Source of the DNA: an uncultured archaeon
Lineage (GTDB): Archaea > Nanobdellota > Nanobdellia > Pacearchaeales > GW2011-AR1
Length of the DNA stretch: 64,000 nt
Assembly (NCBI GenBank): GCA_902385655.1
Contig: CABMGO010000005.1
Span: forward strand, 163,584-227,583
Direction of reading: 5' to 3'
Shown: positions 33,061 to 42,112 of the stretch, piece by piece
How positions within the stretch are numbered: position 1 is the stretch's first letter
How the letters are laid out: every line of letters starts with the position of its first letter
Translations under genes and position numbers: made by a program
The notes under the pieces: model-generated
The model's database searches: none
The model's input: only the letters and a program-made list of their open reading frames with translations
Told to the model about the DNA's origin: nothing

Positions 33061-33483
33061 TTATCTTCTACCCTTCTCGATCTTGCCTTTCCATAATCTT
33101 CTTAATGGCTGATCATTTACTTTAACAACTTGGAATCTAACTCCAGAAAGGTCTCCCTTTGTCTTACCTTGTTTTCCACCGATTTTTTCAATCATAACTT
33201 CATCATGTTCATCAATGAATTTTTGTGCAAGATTTCCTGGAATAAAACAACCAATAACTTTACCGTTCTTTGTCAACTGAACTCTGCAACATTTTCTCAT
33301 AGCGGAGTTTGGCTGCTTAGCTTCTAATTGGAATTTGGAAGTAACAATACCTTTTGCTTGAGAAGATCTTCCTAAAATCGCATACTTTAGAGTAATACCT
33401 AACTTTTTCTTTTTCCAAACTTTATCATTCATTTGGAACTTTTTTCTATTCTTTCTCAATTTCTTTGCATTCATTAATCCCAT
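33061..33483 (-). CDS. rps12: ribosomal protein uS12
   Basis: A 140-residue protein of the decoding centre. The start at 33483 (MGLMNAKKLRKNRKKF) matches the family start; an in-frame upstream Met at 33525 would read through the leader hairpin. It contains the conserved KQPNSAMRKCCRVQL and the GDLSGVRFQVVKV loop (archaeal form). The long leader carries structured element copy A, and the TATA-like box lies about 175 bp upstream. Confidence 0.97.
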   Translation of the reverse strand: MGLMNAKKLRKNRKKFQMNDKVWKKKKLGITLKYAILGRSSQAKGIVTSKFQLEAKQPNSAMRKCCRVQLTKNGKVIGCFIPGNLAQKFIDEHDEVMIEKIGGKQGKTKGDLSGVRFQVVKVNDQPLRRLWKGKIEKGRR

Positions 33484-33602
33484 TTTGACATATTTTTCAA
33501 AAATAGATTTTTGAAAAAATGGCAAGGTAACAAGCTTGTCGCGTTACCGCTATCGGGCTTTTTTGACCAAACTGAAAGTTTGGAGCGATTCAAAAAACGC
33601 CC
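33484..33602 (-). promoter_or_regulatory. structured leader element, copy A
   Basis: On the minus strand: H1 (GGGCG-TTTTTTGA...TCAAAAAA-GCCC, 33555-33602, with an inner CCAAAC/GTTTGG stem), then GATAGCGGTAAC...GTTACC (H2, 33526-33548), then a long H3 (33484-33525) whose 3' arm ends directly before the uS12 ATG. H1 base pairs differ from copy B in a compensatory way. Confidence 0.72.
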
Positions 33603-33658
33603 TACCATCTTTCGAAAATTTATTTTCGACTTTTACTATAAATTAGAGTGAAATCTTC

Positions 33659-33667
33659 ATTTATAAA
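33659..33667 (-). promoter_or_regulatory. TATA-like box of the uS12-uS7 unit
   Basis: On the minus strand this is TTTATAAAT. It would place transcription start near 33635 and give a leader of roughly 150 nt containing element copy A. The downstream palindrome ATCGAC-GTA-GTCGAT at about 33685-33699 is nearby. Confidence 0.45.
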
Positions 33668-33750
33668 CATTTCGAGAGGAGTATCGACGTAGTCGATATG
33701 ATTTTTATAATCTATAAATAACAAATTGAAAATTTGTTTTCATTTAAAGC

Positions 33751-33774
33751 TCAGCAGAGTCATCCTTTGAGGAT
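33751..33774. repeat. ATCCTTTGAGGAT repeat, copy 3
   Basis: TCAGCAGAGTC followed by ATCCTTTGAGGAT. It starts 13 bp after the end of nusA, between nusA and the uS12 promoter. Confidence 0.7.
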
Positions 33775-33786
33775 AAACGTTTCGCG

Positions 33787-34242
33787 TTAAATAAATTTCA
33801 ATTCTTTAACTCCAAAAGTCCTCGATAAAATATCTTGAAGTTCAGTTTGTCTAACTCTGTCTCTTCCAATCATCATTGCTTTTTGTTCTCGAGTTCCGGA
33901 AATTGAAACAGTTCCTTCAGAGAATTCAAGTGGACCAAATTCAATTGGAGAAACAATTTCTTCAATAAAAGATTTTAAAATATTTTTCTTGTCATCATCG
34001 GAACCAGCATTAAATTTATCCCTGCTCGGCATTGAAATAACTCTTATTCTTTTTCTTAGTGTTTCAGAAATTCTTTTAACATTAATTCCATTTTTACCGA
34101 CGGCTTGCATAACCAAAGGTTTTGGAACAGCAAAATAAATTGCACCATTGTAAACAAAACAATCAGTTGTTGAAACTTTAGAGATTCGTCCAAATAAATT
34201 AATATATCTCATAAACTGCATATCTATTGTTTTGCCTGCCAT
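33787..34242 (-). CDS. nusA: archaeal NusA-like KH-domain protein
   Basis: A 151-residue archaeal NusA. It has two KH-type domains without the S1 domain: VGKNGINVKRISETLRKRIRV (GXXG as GKNG) and a second with IGRDRVRQTEL (GRDR). It binds RNA in transcription elongation or termination. It sits between eL30 and uS12, the usual archaeal order. Confidence 0.9.
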   Translation of the reverse strand: MAGKTIDMQFMRYINLFGRISKVSTTDCFVYNGAIYFAVPKPLVMQAVGKNGINVKRISETLRKRIRVISMPSRDKFNAGSDDDKKNILKSFIEEIVSPIEFGPLEFSEGTVSISGTREQKAMMIGRDRVRQTELQDILSRTFGVKELKFI

Positions 34243-34244
34243 TC

Positions 34245-34496
34245 TTATTTGATCAAGAATACTTCTGAATCGAAATCCAATTCAAGTTCTCTAGAAATGT
34301 CTCTTTTATTTTTCAAGACTTCAAATTCAACACCAGCATTTTCCAATTCCTTCAAAACTTCTTCTCTTGTGTCTCTGCAAACAAAAACTCTAGAACTTTT
34401 ACCAAGTTTTTTCTTCTTTGCGAGTTTCAAAACTTGTTTGATCCCACAACTAATTTTGTTTGCTTTCTTTGCTTCGTTTAATTCTTTTAAGCTCAT
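34245..34496 (-). CDS. rpl30e: ribosomal protein eL30
   Basis: An 83-residue L7Ae/L30e fold protein: SCGIKQVLKLAKKKK, VFVCRDTREEVLKELENAG and LELDFDSE. It is somewhat shorter than typical eL30 (about 100). Its position after rpoA and before nusA is standard in archaea, though an extra gene separates it from rpoA here. It starts 35 bp after the unknown gene. Confidence 0.82.
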   Translation of the reverse strand: MSLKELNEAKKANKISCGIKQVLKLAKKKKLGKSSRVFVCRDTREEVLKELENAGVEFEVLKNKRDISRELELDFDSEVFLIK

Positions 34497-34531
34497 AATT
34501 AATGCTCATTATTGAGACTATTTAAATGTTA

Positions 34532-35050
34532 TTATTGATTTGTCGACGGAAAAAGAGGTTGAGACTTATATCTTGCATAAAAGGGCAAATACAGTCTTGT
34601 AACTTCTTCAACGTCTAGACTCGAAACTAAAGTTCTTGCAAAGAGATCTTTTTTAATATCCATAAAGCCAGGCTCTAACCAGGGTTGGCCCCTTGAAGCT
34701 TCAATCAAATAATGACTAAATACAGATTTAGAAAAGGGATTGAAAACCATCCGAGTTCTTTCGGGAACAACAATTGTGGAATGAGACTTACAAGAAAATT
34801 GTCCATACCATAGCGCACCATTATGCGCATTCGGATATCCATTTGGCCCCCATTGTTGACCAGCCCAAGAATTCAAAGGAGAATTTTCAGAAACACCGAC
34901 TATCATAAAGAGATAATCTTCACCAGAAAAATTAGGGTTAAAAACTTCTCCTTGCAAAATTTTCAAAAAATCTCCTTCAACAACTTCAATAGATTTTTCA
35001 GGATGAAAATAATCTCGTGACTTAAACTTATATCGAAGTTTGCCTAACAT
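34532..35050 (-). CDS. hypothetical protein inserted in the RNAP operon
   Basis: A 172-residue soluble protein, not recognised, with aromatic-rich segments (WAGQQWGPNGYPNAHNGALW; YLPFYARYKSQP). It sits between rpoA and eL30, where other archaea have no gene or the A'' subunit gene. It begins 9 bp after the rpoA stop, so it is probably co-transcribed with the operon. Its role is unknown. Confidence 0.65.
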   Translation of the reverse strand: MLGKLRYKFKSRDYFHPEKSIEVVEGDFLKILQGEVFNPNFSGEDYLFMIVGVSENSPLNSWAGQQWGPNGYPNAHNGALWYGQFSCKSHSTIVVPERTRMVFNPFSKSVFSHYLIEASRGQPWLEPGFMDIKKDLFARTLVSSLDVEEVTRLYLPFYARYKSQPLFPSTNQ

Positions 35051-35059
35051 AATTTCCTA

Positions 35060-38000
35060 TCACTTTTTCTTTTTGCCGTCTTGTTCAGCTAATGGACCAG
35101 TAACTTTTACAAGAAGTCCTGGAAGACCTGTTCCGACTGGAACTGGCTGATTCAAGATAATATTCTCGATAACCGAAGCCATCTTATCTTTCTTTCCTGT
35201 TCTAGAAGCATTTACAAAATGTTTAACTGGAGTTTCGAAAGAAGCTCTTGCTAAAACAGATGATTTGTCTGAGATAATACCAACTCTTGTAACTCCCTTA
35301 ACAACTCCGGAAGCAGTCATAGAATCCGCAATTAATGTCAAGTGTCTGTAATCGATATCTAAACCCTGTGATGTCAAAACTTTCTTAATTTCGTCGATAA
35401 TTGCTTGTCTTGCAGACTCAATTCCTAAAAGAGAAGCCAGCTCATGCAAGTCGTTTGTAGTTACTTTCTCAGGATTTACTCCTTTGAATTGCAATATTTC
35501 TTTCAAGTTTGTACCAGCAGTCAAGATTACAAAATTAGAATCTCTCTTTACAACAAGAACATTCTGTATTCCTTTTACTCCAGAAATAACTGTATCCTTT
35601 ATTTTTTGTTTTGTTTTGTAAATTTGTTTGAAATCACTATCAGCCAAATCTAATGTAATCGCATCTTCACCTTTCTTCTTTGTTTTGAATCCTTTTTCAT
35701 CAAGACCTTCAACAACTTTGTCAAGTCCCATGTGAACTGTTTTCAATGCATCTTTGTTAATCATAATTTCAATTTTCTTAGCACCAAAGTCAACATTAAT
35801 TTCAGACATTATTTCTTTCAAAGAAACTTCCTTGATTTTTTCAGCGATAATCTTTGCGTCTTTGTCATTATTATGATCTTTGTCCAAATAAATTTCCATC
35901 GAAGGTGTGGAAGGTTTCTTTCTAGCATCAAGAATTTCAATTAATCTTGGAAGACCTTGTGTAACCTGCACTTCCGCAACTCCCGCAGAGTGGAATACGT
36001 TAAGAACCATCTGTGTAGAAGATTCTCCGAAAGATTGAGCAGTAACAATACCAATAGCTTCACCAGGTGCAACCTTCTGTCCAGTATGTAAACCAGCAAC
36101 GTCTAATCCGTCGCCACCAAATGAATATTGAACAATTCCTTCATTAGCATCTCTAACTGTTCCGTCATATTCAACAATATAATCTTGTAATGCAGAAACT
36201 AATCTTCTGTATAAATAACCAGACTTTGGAGTTCTAAGAGCAGTATCCATCATCGCGTCTCTACCAGTCATACCGCCAAAGAAGAATTCATCAGGTCTCA
36301 AACCATTGATGAAAGAATTCTGGATAAATCCACCAGCTCTTGGAGACAAGTCTCCTTTCTTGAAACAGCTCAATGATCTTCCAGTATAACCGAAATTAAT
36401 TCTTTGTCCTCTCATAACCTGCTGACCTACCGAACAAGCAATCTGTGTAACGTTTAACATACTACCTCTTGCTTTAGCGGAGATCATCTTATTTACAAGA
36501 TTGTCTTTAGGGAATTTTTCCTTAACAAATTTACCAATATCCGTTCTCACACCATTAAGAACTTGCAAGATTCTAATTTCTCTTGTCTGTTCAGCAGTCT
36601 TTCCTGGTAAAACCTCGATAGAGTTATTGTAATATGATTCGATAATTTCTTGTGTTTTCTTTTCAGCAGCTGCAATCATCTTGTCAGTTTCTCTCTTAAC
36701 TTCATCAGAAACATCTAAGTCAGTAATAGAAATTGTGAAACCAGTTCTAGATAAGAAAGTCATACCTAAAGTATAAACGTCCTTAAGAACTTCCATTGTT
36801 CTCTTTCTTCCGATAATTTTATCTAATTTTTTAACGTCTTCTCCTTCTTCTGTAATAAATCCTTCAGTCTTAATCTTAGAATTCTTCAACTCAACAGGTA
36901 AAGCATTTTCAAATAAATCTCTACCGGAAACCATCTTGGTCATTGCAAAAGGTTTTAATCCTGCAGAATAAACGAGTTGCATTGCTTCTTCCTTGCTTAC
37001 TTCTTGTTCAGCTAAAACATAATTACCAGTTAAAGCGTCATCAGTACAACCAAATAAATTTGAATTATTCTTTGGAGAAATCAAATTGTGTTCTACTCCC
37101 AACAAACATTCAGCTTCAGCTCTAGCTTCCTCAGTCTGTGGACCGTGGATATTCATTTCATCTCCGTCAAAGTCTGCGTTGTAAGGGAAACAAACAGAAG
37201 GATGCATTCTGAAAGTTTTATGTGGTAAAACTTTTACAAAGTGCGCCATTAAAGAGGCTCTGTGAAGCGAAGGGTGTCTGTTAAATAAAACGATATCTCC
37301 GTCGGTCAAATGTCTTTCAACAACATAGCCAGGCTCTATTTCTTTAGCTAAATCTTCTTTCAATTCAGGAGTAATTCTTTTTCTCTTTCCGTCAGGTCTT
37401 GTGATATAATTTGCACCAGGATATTCACCAGCTAAAACAAGTTTTCTCATTCTTTCAATATTTAATGTTGTAACTCTTTCAGCAACAGTCAAAATCTTTG
37501 CAACTTCTAATGGAACTCCAACTTCATTCAATTTCAAATATGGATCTGGAGATACAACAGTTCTCGCCGAGAAATTAACTCTCTTACCAGCAAGATTCTT
37601 TCTGATACGTCCTTCTTTACCTTTAATTCTTTCATTAATTGTTTTTAATGGTTGACCGCTTCTGTGTCTTGCAGGAGGAATTTTAGCAACAGAATTGTCA
37701 AAAAATGTTGTAACGTGATATTGTAATAAATCCCAAAGATCCTCGATAATAACTTCTGGAGCTCCGGCGTTTAAATTTTCCCAAAGTCTCTGATTTGCTC
37801 TGATAATATCTGAAAGTTTGTGTGTTAAATCGTCCTCAGATCTTTCACCGGATTCTAAAGTAATAGAAGGTCTAACTGTTACTGGAGGTACAAGTAAATA
37901 TGTCAAAATTGACCATTCAGGTCTTAATGTCTTTGGATTTATTCCAAGATGTTTTAAATCTTCATCATAAACCTTAGATAATTTTTCTCTAATTTCAGAA

Positions 38001-38476
38001 GGGAAAATTCTTCTTTTTCCGATATGGAATTGAGATGGTTTTTCGAACTTAACTTTTTCTTGAATAATTCCGCAATGCGGACATTTCTTTGCATCTTTAG
38101 CTTTCTTTAATCTTGTCTTCAAATCATATTTTTCAACTTCCTCTTGAGTAAGTAAAATTTTTCCACAAGCTTCACAAGTACTTCTCATTACTAATTCCAT
38201 GATAGAAAGATATTTTATATGAATAACCGGTCTTGCTAATTCAATCAAACCAGGGTGACCCAAACATTCTTTTAAGTGCCCGCCACAAGTTCTACATCTT
38301 ACTCCAGGATCAATAGCACCAAGTCTCAAATCCATCAAACCTCCGTCGACAGGATAACCGTCAACATCATAAAGTTCAGGAGTCACAATTTTAGCAACTG
38401 CAACTTTCTTAATTTGCTCAGGACTGAACAAGCTAAACTTTATTGCTTTAATTTGTTTTTTCACAGGTTTTTCCAT
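35060..38476 (-). CDS. rpoA: RNA polymerase subunit A, A' and A'' fused
   Basis: A 1138-residue single chain. The N-terminal part is A': zinc site CRTCGGHLKECLGHPG, a second Cys pair CPHCG, PPVTVRPSI and the catalytic NADFDGDEMN around residue 430. The C-terminal part is A'': GEAIGIVTAQSFGESSTQM, LIEILDARK and a GVTRVG-like end. Usual archaea split these into two genes. The sum is shorter than typical, mainly in the jaw and clamp inserts. It starts 1 bp after the rpoB stop. Confidence 0.94.
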   Translation of the reverse strand: MEKPVKKQIKAIKFSLFSPEQIKKVAVAKIVTPELYDVDGYPVDGGLMDLRLGAIDPGVRCRTCGGHLKECLGHPGLIELARPVIHIKYLSIMELVMRSTCEACGKILLTQEEVEKYDLKTRLKKAKDAKKCPHCGIIQEKVKFEKPSQFHIGKRRIFPSEIREKLSKVYDEDLKHLGINPKTLRPEWSILTYLLVPPVTVRPSITLESGERSEDDLTHKLSDIIRANQRLWENLNAGAPEVIIEDLWDLLQYHVTTFFDNSVAKIPPARHRSGQPLKTINERIKGKEGRIRKNLAGKRVNFSARTVVSPDPYLKLNEVGVPLEVAKILTVAERVTTLNIERMRKLVLAGEYPGANYITRPDGKRKRITPELKEDLAKEIEPGYVVERHLTDGDIVLFNRHPSLHRASLMAHFVKVLPHKTFRMHPSVCFPYNADFDGDEMNIHGPQTEEARAEAECLLGVEHNLISPKNNSNLFGCTDDALTGNYVLAEQEVSKEEAMQLVYSAGLKPFAMTKMVSGRDLFENALPVELKNSKIKTEGFITEEGEDVKKLDKIIGRKRTMEVLKDVYTLGMTFLSRTGFTISITDLDVSDEVKRETDKMIAAAEKKTQEIIESYYNNSIEVLPGKTAEQTREIRILQVLNGVRTDIGKFVKEKFPKDNLVNKMISAKARGSMLNVTQIACSVGQQVMRGQRINFGYTGRSLSCFKKGDLSPRAGGFIQNSFINGLRPDEFFFGGMTGRDAMMDTALRTPKSGYLYRRLVSALQDYIVEYDGTVRDANEGIVQYSFGGDGLDVAGLHTGQKVAPGEAIGIVTAQSFGESSTQMVLNVFHSAGVAEVQVTQGLPRLIEILDARKKPSTPSMEIYLDKDHNNDKDAKIIAEKIKEVSLKEIMSEINVDFGAKKIEIMINKDALKTVHMGLDKVVEGLDEKGFKTKKKGEDAITLDLADSDFKQIYKTKQKIKDTVISGVKGIQNVLVVKRDSNFVILTAGTNLKEILQFKGVNPEKVTTNDLHELASLLGIESARQAIIDEIKKVLTSQGLDIDYRHLTLIADSMTASGVVKGVTRVGIISDKSSVLARASFETPVKHFVNASRTGKKDKMASVIENIILNQPVPVGTGLPGLLVKVTGPLAEQDGKKKK

Positions 38477-38477
38477 T

Positions 38478-39080
38478 TTATTGATCGTATTTATTCTTTA
38501 GTTCGAATTTAGTTAATAAATGCATGCCCTGTAATTCTTCAAGTAACAATTTGAATGCATAAGAAACCTCAATAGGTTCAACCAAATTAGATTGGCACAT
38601 TGGACAAAGTTGTCTGTCTCTGATTTTGTCGTCGGTAGCAATGTTTCCACATCTTTCACAGATGTGCACGACTACTTTATCAGAATCATATCTTTCCTTT
38701 AATAATAAAGATGCTCCATGTGCAACTAAAGCCTGTTGCTCCATCTCTCCAAGTCTAAGTCCTCCGCCTCTTGCTCTTCCCTCAATTGGCTGTCTTGTTA
38801 AAAGTGCAATCTTACCAGAAGCTCTTGCGTGAAGTAAGTTCTTTACCATACGTACAAGTTTCAAATAATACATATTACCAACGTAAATCTTTATAGGCAT
38901 CTTTTGACCTGTAACTCCGTTGTACATAACTTCCTTACCATCATATCTGAATCCTAATTTTCTTAAATTATCTTCAAGAGTTCCAAGTTCAGTTCCAGCG
39001 AATGCAGAAGCATCTTCAGCAATACCTTTTAATGCGGCAACTTTACCTGCCATTAATTCTAATAAATAACCAACAGTCAT
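38478..39080 (-). CDS. rpoB: RNA polymerase subunit B, C-terminal part after an in-frame stop
   Basis: The ATG at 39080 begins MTVGYLLELMAGKVA, the conserved RpoB SRMTVG/MGxLLE region minus its start. It includes MYNGVTGQKMPIKIYVGNMYY, EGRARGGGLRLGEMEQQAL and the zinc ribbon CERCGNIA...CPMCQSNL. The 24 codons between this ATG and the upstream TAA are open and encode conserved RpoB sequence (LDIPFTSKG, NPHGIPSR). So this is the tail of a gene whose reading frame continues across the stop. Confidence 0.85.
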   Translation of the reverse strand: MTVGYLLELMAGKVAALKGIAEDASAFAGTELGTLEDNLRKLGFRYDGKEVMYNGVTGQKMPIKIYVGNMYYLKLVRMVKNLLHARASGKIALLTRQPIEGRARGGGLRLGEMEQQALVAHGASLLLKERYDSDKVVVHICERCGNIATDDKIRDRQLCPMCQSNLVEPIEVSYAFKLLLEELQGMHLLTKFELKNKYDQ

Positions 39081-39152
39081 ACGAGATGGAATACCGTGTG
39101 GATTGAAAACGACATCAGGATGAACTCCTTTACTTGTGAAAGGTATATCTAA

Positions 39153-41759
39153 TTATGGCGCAATAAATCCAATAACTCCCTTCTGTCCATGGGGTGTAGC
39201 GAACTTGTCTCCAATTTCTGGTTTTCTCATATCTCTCATTCTTACCTGAACAATCTTATTACCTTCTGCATCTTGTGTAACAAAAACACCGTCGACAGTT
39301 CCACTTTCTTCTTGTCTCATTGCAGTAGAATTTTCTTTCTTAGTCTGTATAGAAATTTCTCTAGCTTCAGATAAGAATTTTGGAGGAGAAGTTTTACCAA
39401 TAATAACATCGCCTTCACCCATTTCAGCTTCAGGATATGCAATACCATCGTCTTCTAAATATTTGTAACTTGTTTCCATTCTATATCCAGAAACATCTTT
39501 TTCAGGAACACAGATTTGATCTTTTAATCTACCTGCATAATTCAATTCAACAGAATCATAGGGTCTAAAATAAGTAGATCTTGCTAATCCTCTGTCAACA
39601 GAACCTTGATTCAAAACAATCGCGTCCTCAATGTTGTAACCGTCATATGGAGCAACAGCAACGATAACATTTTGTCCAGAAGGATACATTGCAAGTGTGT
39701 CATACATGAAACTTCTTGCTAATGGTTTTTGTGGATAATATAAAACGGAAACATTTGTGTCCATTCTTACAGGATAATTTGCAGCATAAATACCGATGGA
39801 CTGTGTTTGTGTCTTACTACCTCTTAACAATCTTGGTCCCTGGTCGTGATTTGCATAAGGAACAATAGAAGTAATAATACCTAAACAAGCAATAGGATCA
39901 ATTTCTAAATAATCATGATCTTTTGTAACTTCTTCTCTGTATAAAGCAACAAGAGAATTATCTTCCTCAGCAGCATCGACATATTCAACTATTCCCTGCT
40001 GTATTAAATTATCCCAGCTCAAAGAACCTTGCTCAATTAATTTTAAATGTTCGTCTTTTAATTTTGGAACACCACTTTCAACAACAATTAGTGGCCTAAT
40101 AACTCTTCCAACTTCTGTAGAAACGAAAACAGCACCCATAAAATCATCAAATCTCACGCTTAGTTCAATAGGCAATTCATTCTTTCTTCTTTTTTCTCTA
40201 ACTGCTTGGAAAAATTGTTTTCCATCTTTAACACTTCCAACAAATTTACCATTATAAAAAACATCAATTACATTTTCGGAATCTTTTGACAAACCAGCTT
40301 CAGAGAATACTTTGACTATCTTGTCCTCAGCCATCTTTGGTCTTGTAGAAACTCTAGCCAACATTGCGAGATTTTTTCTTAAACCAATTTCAGTACCTTC
40401 TGGAGTTTCAATAGGACAGAATCTTCCATAATGAGTTGGATGAACTGTTCTAGCCGCAAAATTTTCTTGTTCGCCTGGTAAAGTAGAAACAACTTTCTGT
40501 AACTGAGAAAGCATAGATAAAGAATTATCTTTCTTCATGTTCTGAGTAACTCCAGTCCTCTCACCGATCCAAGAACCAGTTGCAATTGCAGACTCAATTC
40601 TGTGAGAGAATAAAGTAGATTTAGCAATTGTTTTTATCGAATAGAATTTTCTTCTTTTAACAGTCTTCTGAAGAGAATGTTGTATTTCTCTTATTAATAT
40701 ATTTAAATTAACTCTGAATAAATCAGCCAATAAATCACCAGAAAGTCTAACTCTCTTATTTGCATAATGATCCTTATCAGTCAAAGCCTGTTCTGGATTT
40801 TCTCTTGCAGTGTAAAATTGTTTTAATAATTTACAGATTGTCTTTGCTTTTTCCAATCTAGCATTTTTGTCTAAACCTACATGAGGTAATAAATAAGAAT
40901 CAATTCTTTGCTTTGTTCTGTCCAAAATTTCTTTCTTTGTTCCTTGTAACGAAGTTAATTCTGCAATCTTCATCAAAGCTTCTTCAGGATCGCCCATAGC
41001 GGCATATTCATAAAGATTAACAAGCAAACCATCAGTTTGTTTTCCAATAATTTTGGAGATTTCAGCTTCAGAAACCATTCCAAGCGCTTTCAATAAAACA
41101 ATTACTGGAATCTTAGAGAATCTTGAAAAAGAAATTTCTAAAATGCCATCTTTATTTTCATTGATTGTTACTGGAATTTTATAAGCGCCCCTTTGAGAGA
41201 ATAATCTTAAAACAAGACCTCTAACTTTCTGAACTTCAAGGAAAGACTGATTAGAAGCCAAATCTTCAGCCATAACCAAAATTCTTTCATTACCATTAAC
41301 TAAGAAATAACCGCCAGCATCAGCAGGATCAACATATTTCTCGATTAATTGTTCTTTGCTTAAACCATGAAGATTACAAGCCTTTGATTTAACGATAACT
41401 GGAATTCTTCCTAATTGAACTTCAGCAGTTTCAACCTGACCATCGTATCTAATTGTTAACTCTATTTTGATAGGTGCAGAATAAGTCAAATTTCTTAATC
41501 TAGCTTCAGCAGGAGTAATTAATTTTACAGAACCATCAGCTTCAACAATGTCTGGTTTACCCACACTTATTTTGCCAAGTTTTATTTCAAAATCTTCTTT
41601 CGGAATTGTTTCGTTCATTTCATTAACAATTTCTTGCATTCTGTTTTCAACAAAATCATTAAATGAAACGATATTTGATTCGACAAGAGAATGATTCTTT
41701 AAGAATTCCTTAACTACAATGTGTTTTCTATCGACAGTAAAGGATTTCTTAGCTTCCAT
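39153..41759 (-). CDS. rpoB: RNA polymerase subunit B, main part up to an in-frame TAA
   Basis: An 868-residue RpoB ending GDKFATPHGQKGVIGFIAP-stop. Conserved features include RPLIVVE, DGYNIEDAIVLN and GDKFATPHGQKG. The stop TAA at 39153-39155 is in the same frame as the rest of RpoB, where the family normally has a Gln or Glu after Pro. Counting the stop, 868+1+24+200 codons is a normal archaeal RpoB length. It shares one base with rpoH. It could be a sequencing or assembly error, a readthrough case, or a true split. Confidence 0.9.
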   Translation of the reverse strand: MEAKKSFTVDRKHIVVKEFLKNHSLVESNIVSFNDFVENRMQEIVNEMNETIPKEDFEIKLGKISVGKPDIVEADGSVKLITPAEARLRNLTYSAPIKIELTIRYDGQVETAEVQLGRIPVIVKSKACNLHGLSKEQLIEKYVDPADAGGYFLVNGNERILVMAEDLASNQSFLEVQKVRGLVLRLFSQRGAYKIPVTINENKDGILEISFSRFSKIPVIVLLKALGMVSEAEISKIIGKQTDGLLVNLYEYAAMGDPEEALMKIAELTSLQGTKKEILDRTKQRIDSYLLPHVGLDKNARLEKAKTICKLLKQFYTARENPEQALTDKDHYANKRVRLSGDLLADLFRVNLNILIREIQHSLQKTVKRRKFYSIKTIAKSTLFSHRIESAIATGSWIGERTGVTQNMKKDNSLSMLSQLQKVVSTLPGEQENFAARTVHPTHYGRFCPIETPEGTEIGLRKNLAMLARVSTRPKMAEDKIVKVFSEAGLSKDSENVIDVFYNGKFVGSVKDGKQFFQAVREKRRKNELPIELSVRFDDFMGAVFVSTEVGRVIRPLIVVESGVPKLKDEHLKLIEQGSLSWDNLIQQGIVEYVDAAEEDNSLVALYREEVTKDHDYLEIDPIACLGIITSIVPYANHDQGPRLLRGSKTQTQSIGIYAANYPVRMDTNVSVLYYPQKPLARSFMYDTLAMYPSGQNVIVAVAPYDGYNIEDAIVLNQGSVDRGLARSTYFRPYDSVELNYAGRLKDQICVPEKDVSGYRMETSYKYLEDDGIAYPEAEMGEGDVIIGKTSPPKFLSEAREISIQTKKENSTAMRQEESGTVDGVFVTQDAEGNKIVQVRMRDMRKPEIGDKFATPHGQKGVIGFIAP

Positions 41760-41968
41760 CAGACAACCACACGGAAGTATTCTTCCTCTCCATTATCGTT
41801 TTTTCTTTCAATCTTAACAACATCCCCAGTCTCAACACCAAGAGAAACAACAGCAGCATCTTCCTTAGAAATTTTAGGTAACTGCGCTAAAGAAATATTA
41901 TACTTAACTAATAACTTTTTAACTTCATCCTGCTTTAATTTTGAGTGTTTTGGTTGGAGAATATGCAT
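41759..41968 (-). CDS. rpoH: RNA polymerase subunit H
   Basis: A 69-residue RpoH (RPB5 C-terminal domain) with HSKLKQDEVKKLLVKYNI and GDVVKIERK...EYFRVVV. It is the first gene of the operon and overlaps rpoB by one base. A TATA-like CATTTAAAAGG is about 55 bp upstream of its start. Confidence 0.93.
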   Translation of the reverse strand: MHILQPKHSKLKQDEVKKLLVKYNISLAQLPKISKEDAAVVSLGVETGDVVKIERKNDNGEEEYFRVVV

Positions 41969-42047
41969 AATAGTGACTATATGATATTTTAGATGAAATC
42001 ATTAAAAAAAGTTGCCTTTTAAATGTTTCGATTTTGTTATTTACTTC

Positions 42048-42067
42048 CCGCAGGGATGATCCTGAAT
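42048..42067. repeat. partial ATCCTTTGAGGAT-type repeat
   Basis: CCGCAGGGATGATCCTGAAT resembles the left part of the repeats at 10715, 22649 and 33751 but lacks the hairpin end. It lies upstream of the rpoH promoter. Confidence 0.45.
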
Positions 42068-42112
42068 GTTGGTTTTTCCTATGCAATTGAGGGAAAGAGT
42101 AGTTTGAAACAG

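Noticed and set aside
39153-39155. Recoding of TAA as a general sense codon
   Set aside because: Dozens of genes in the window end properly at TAA, so a code change cannot explain the rpoB stop.
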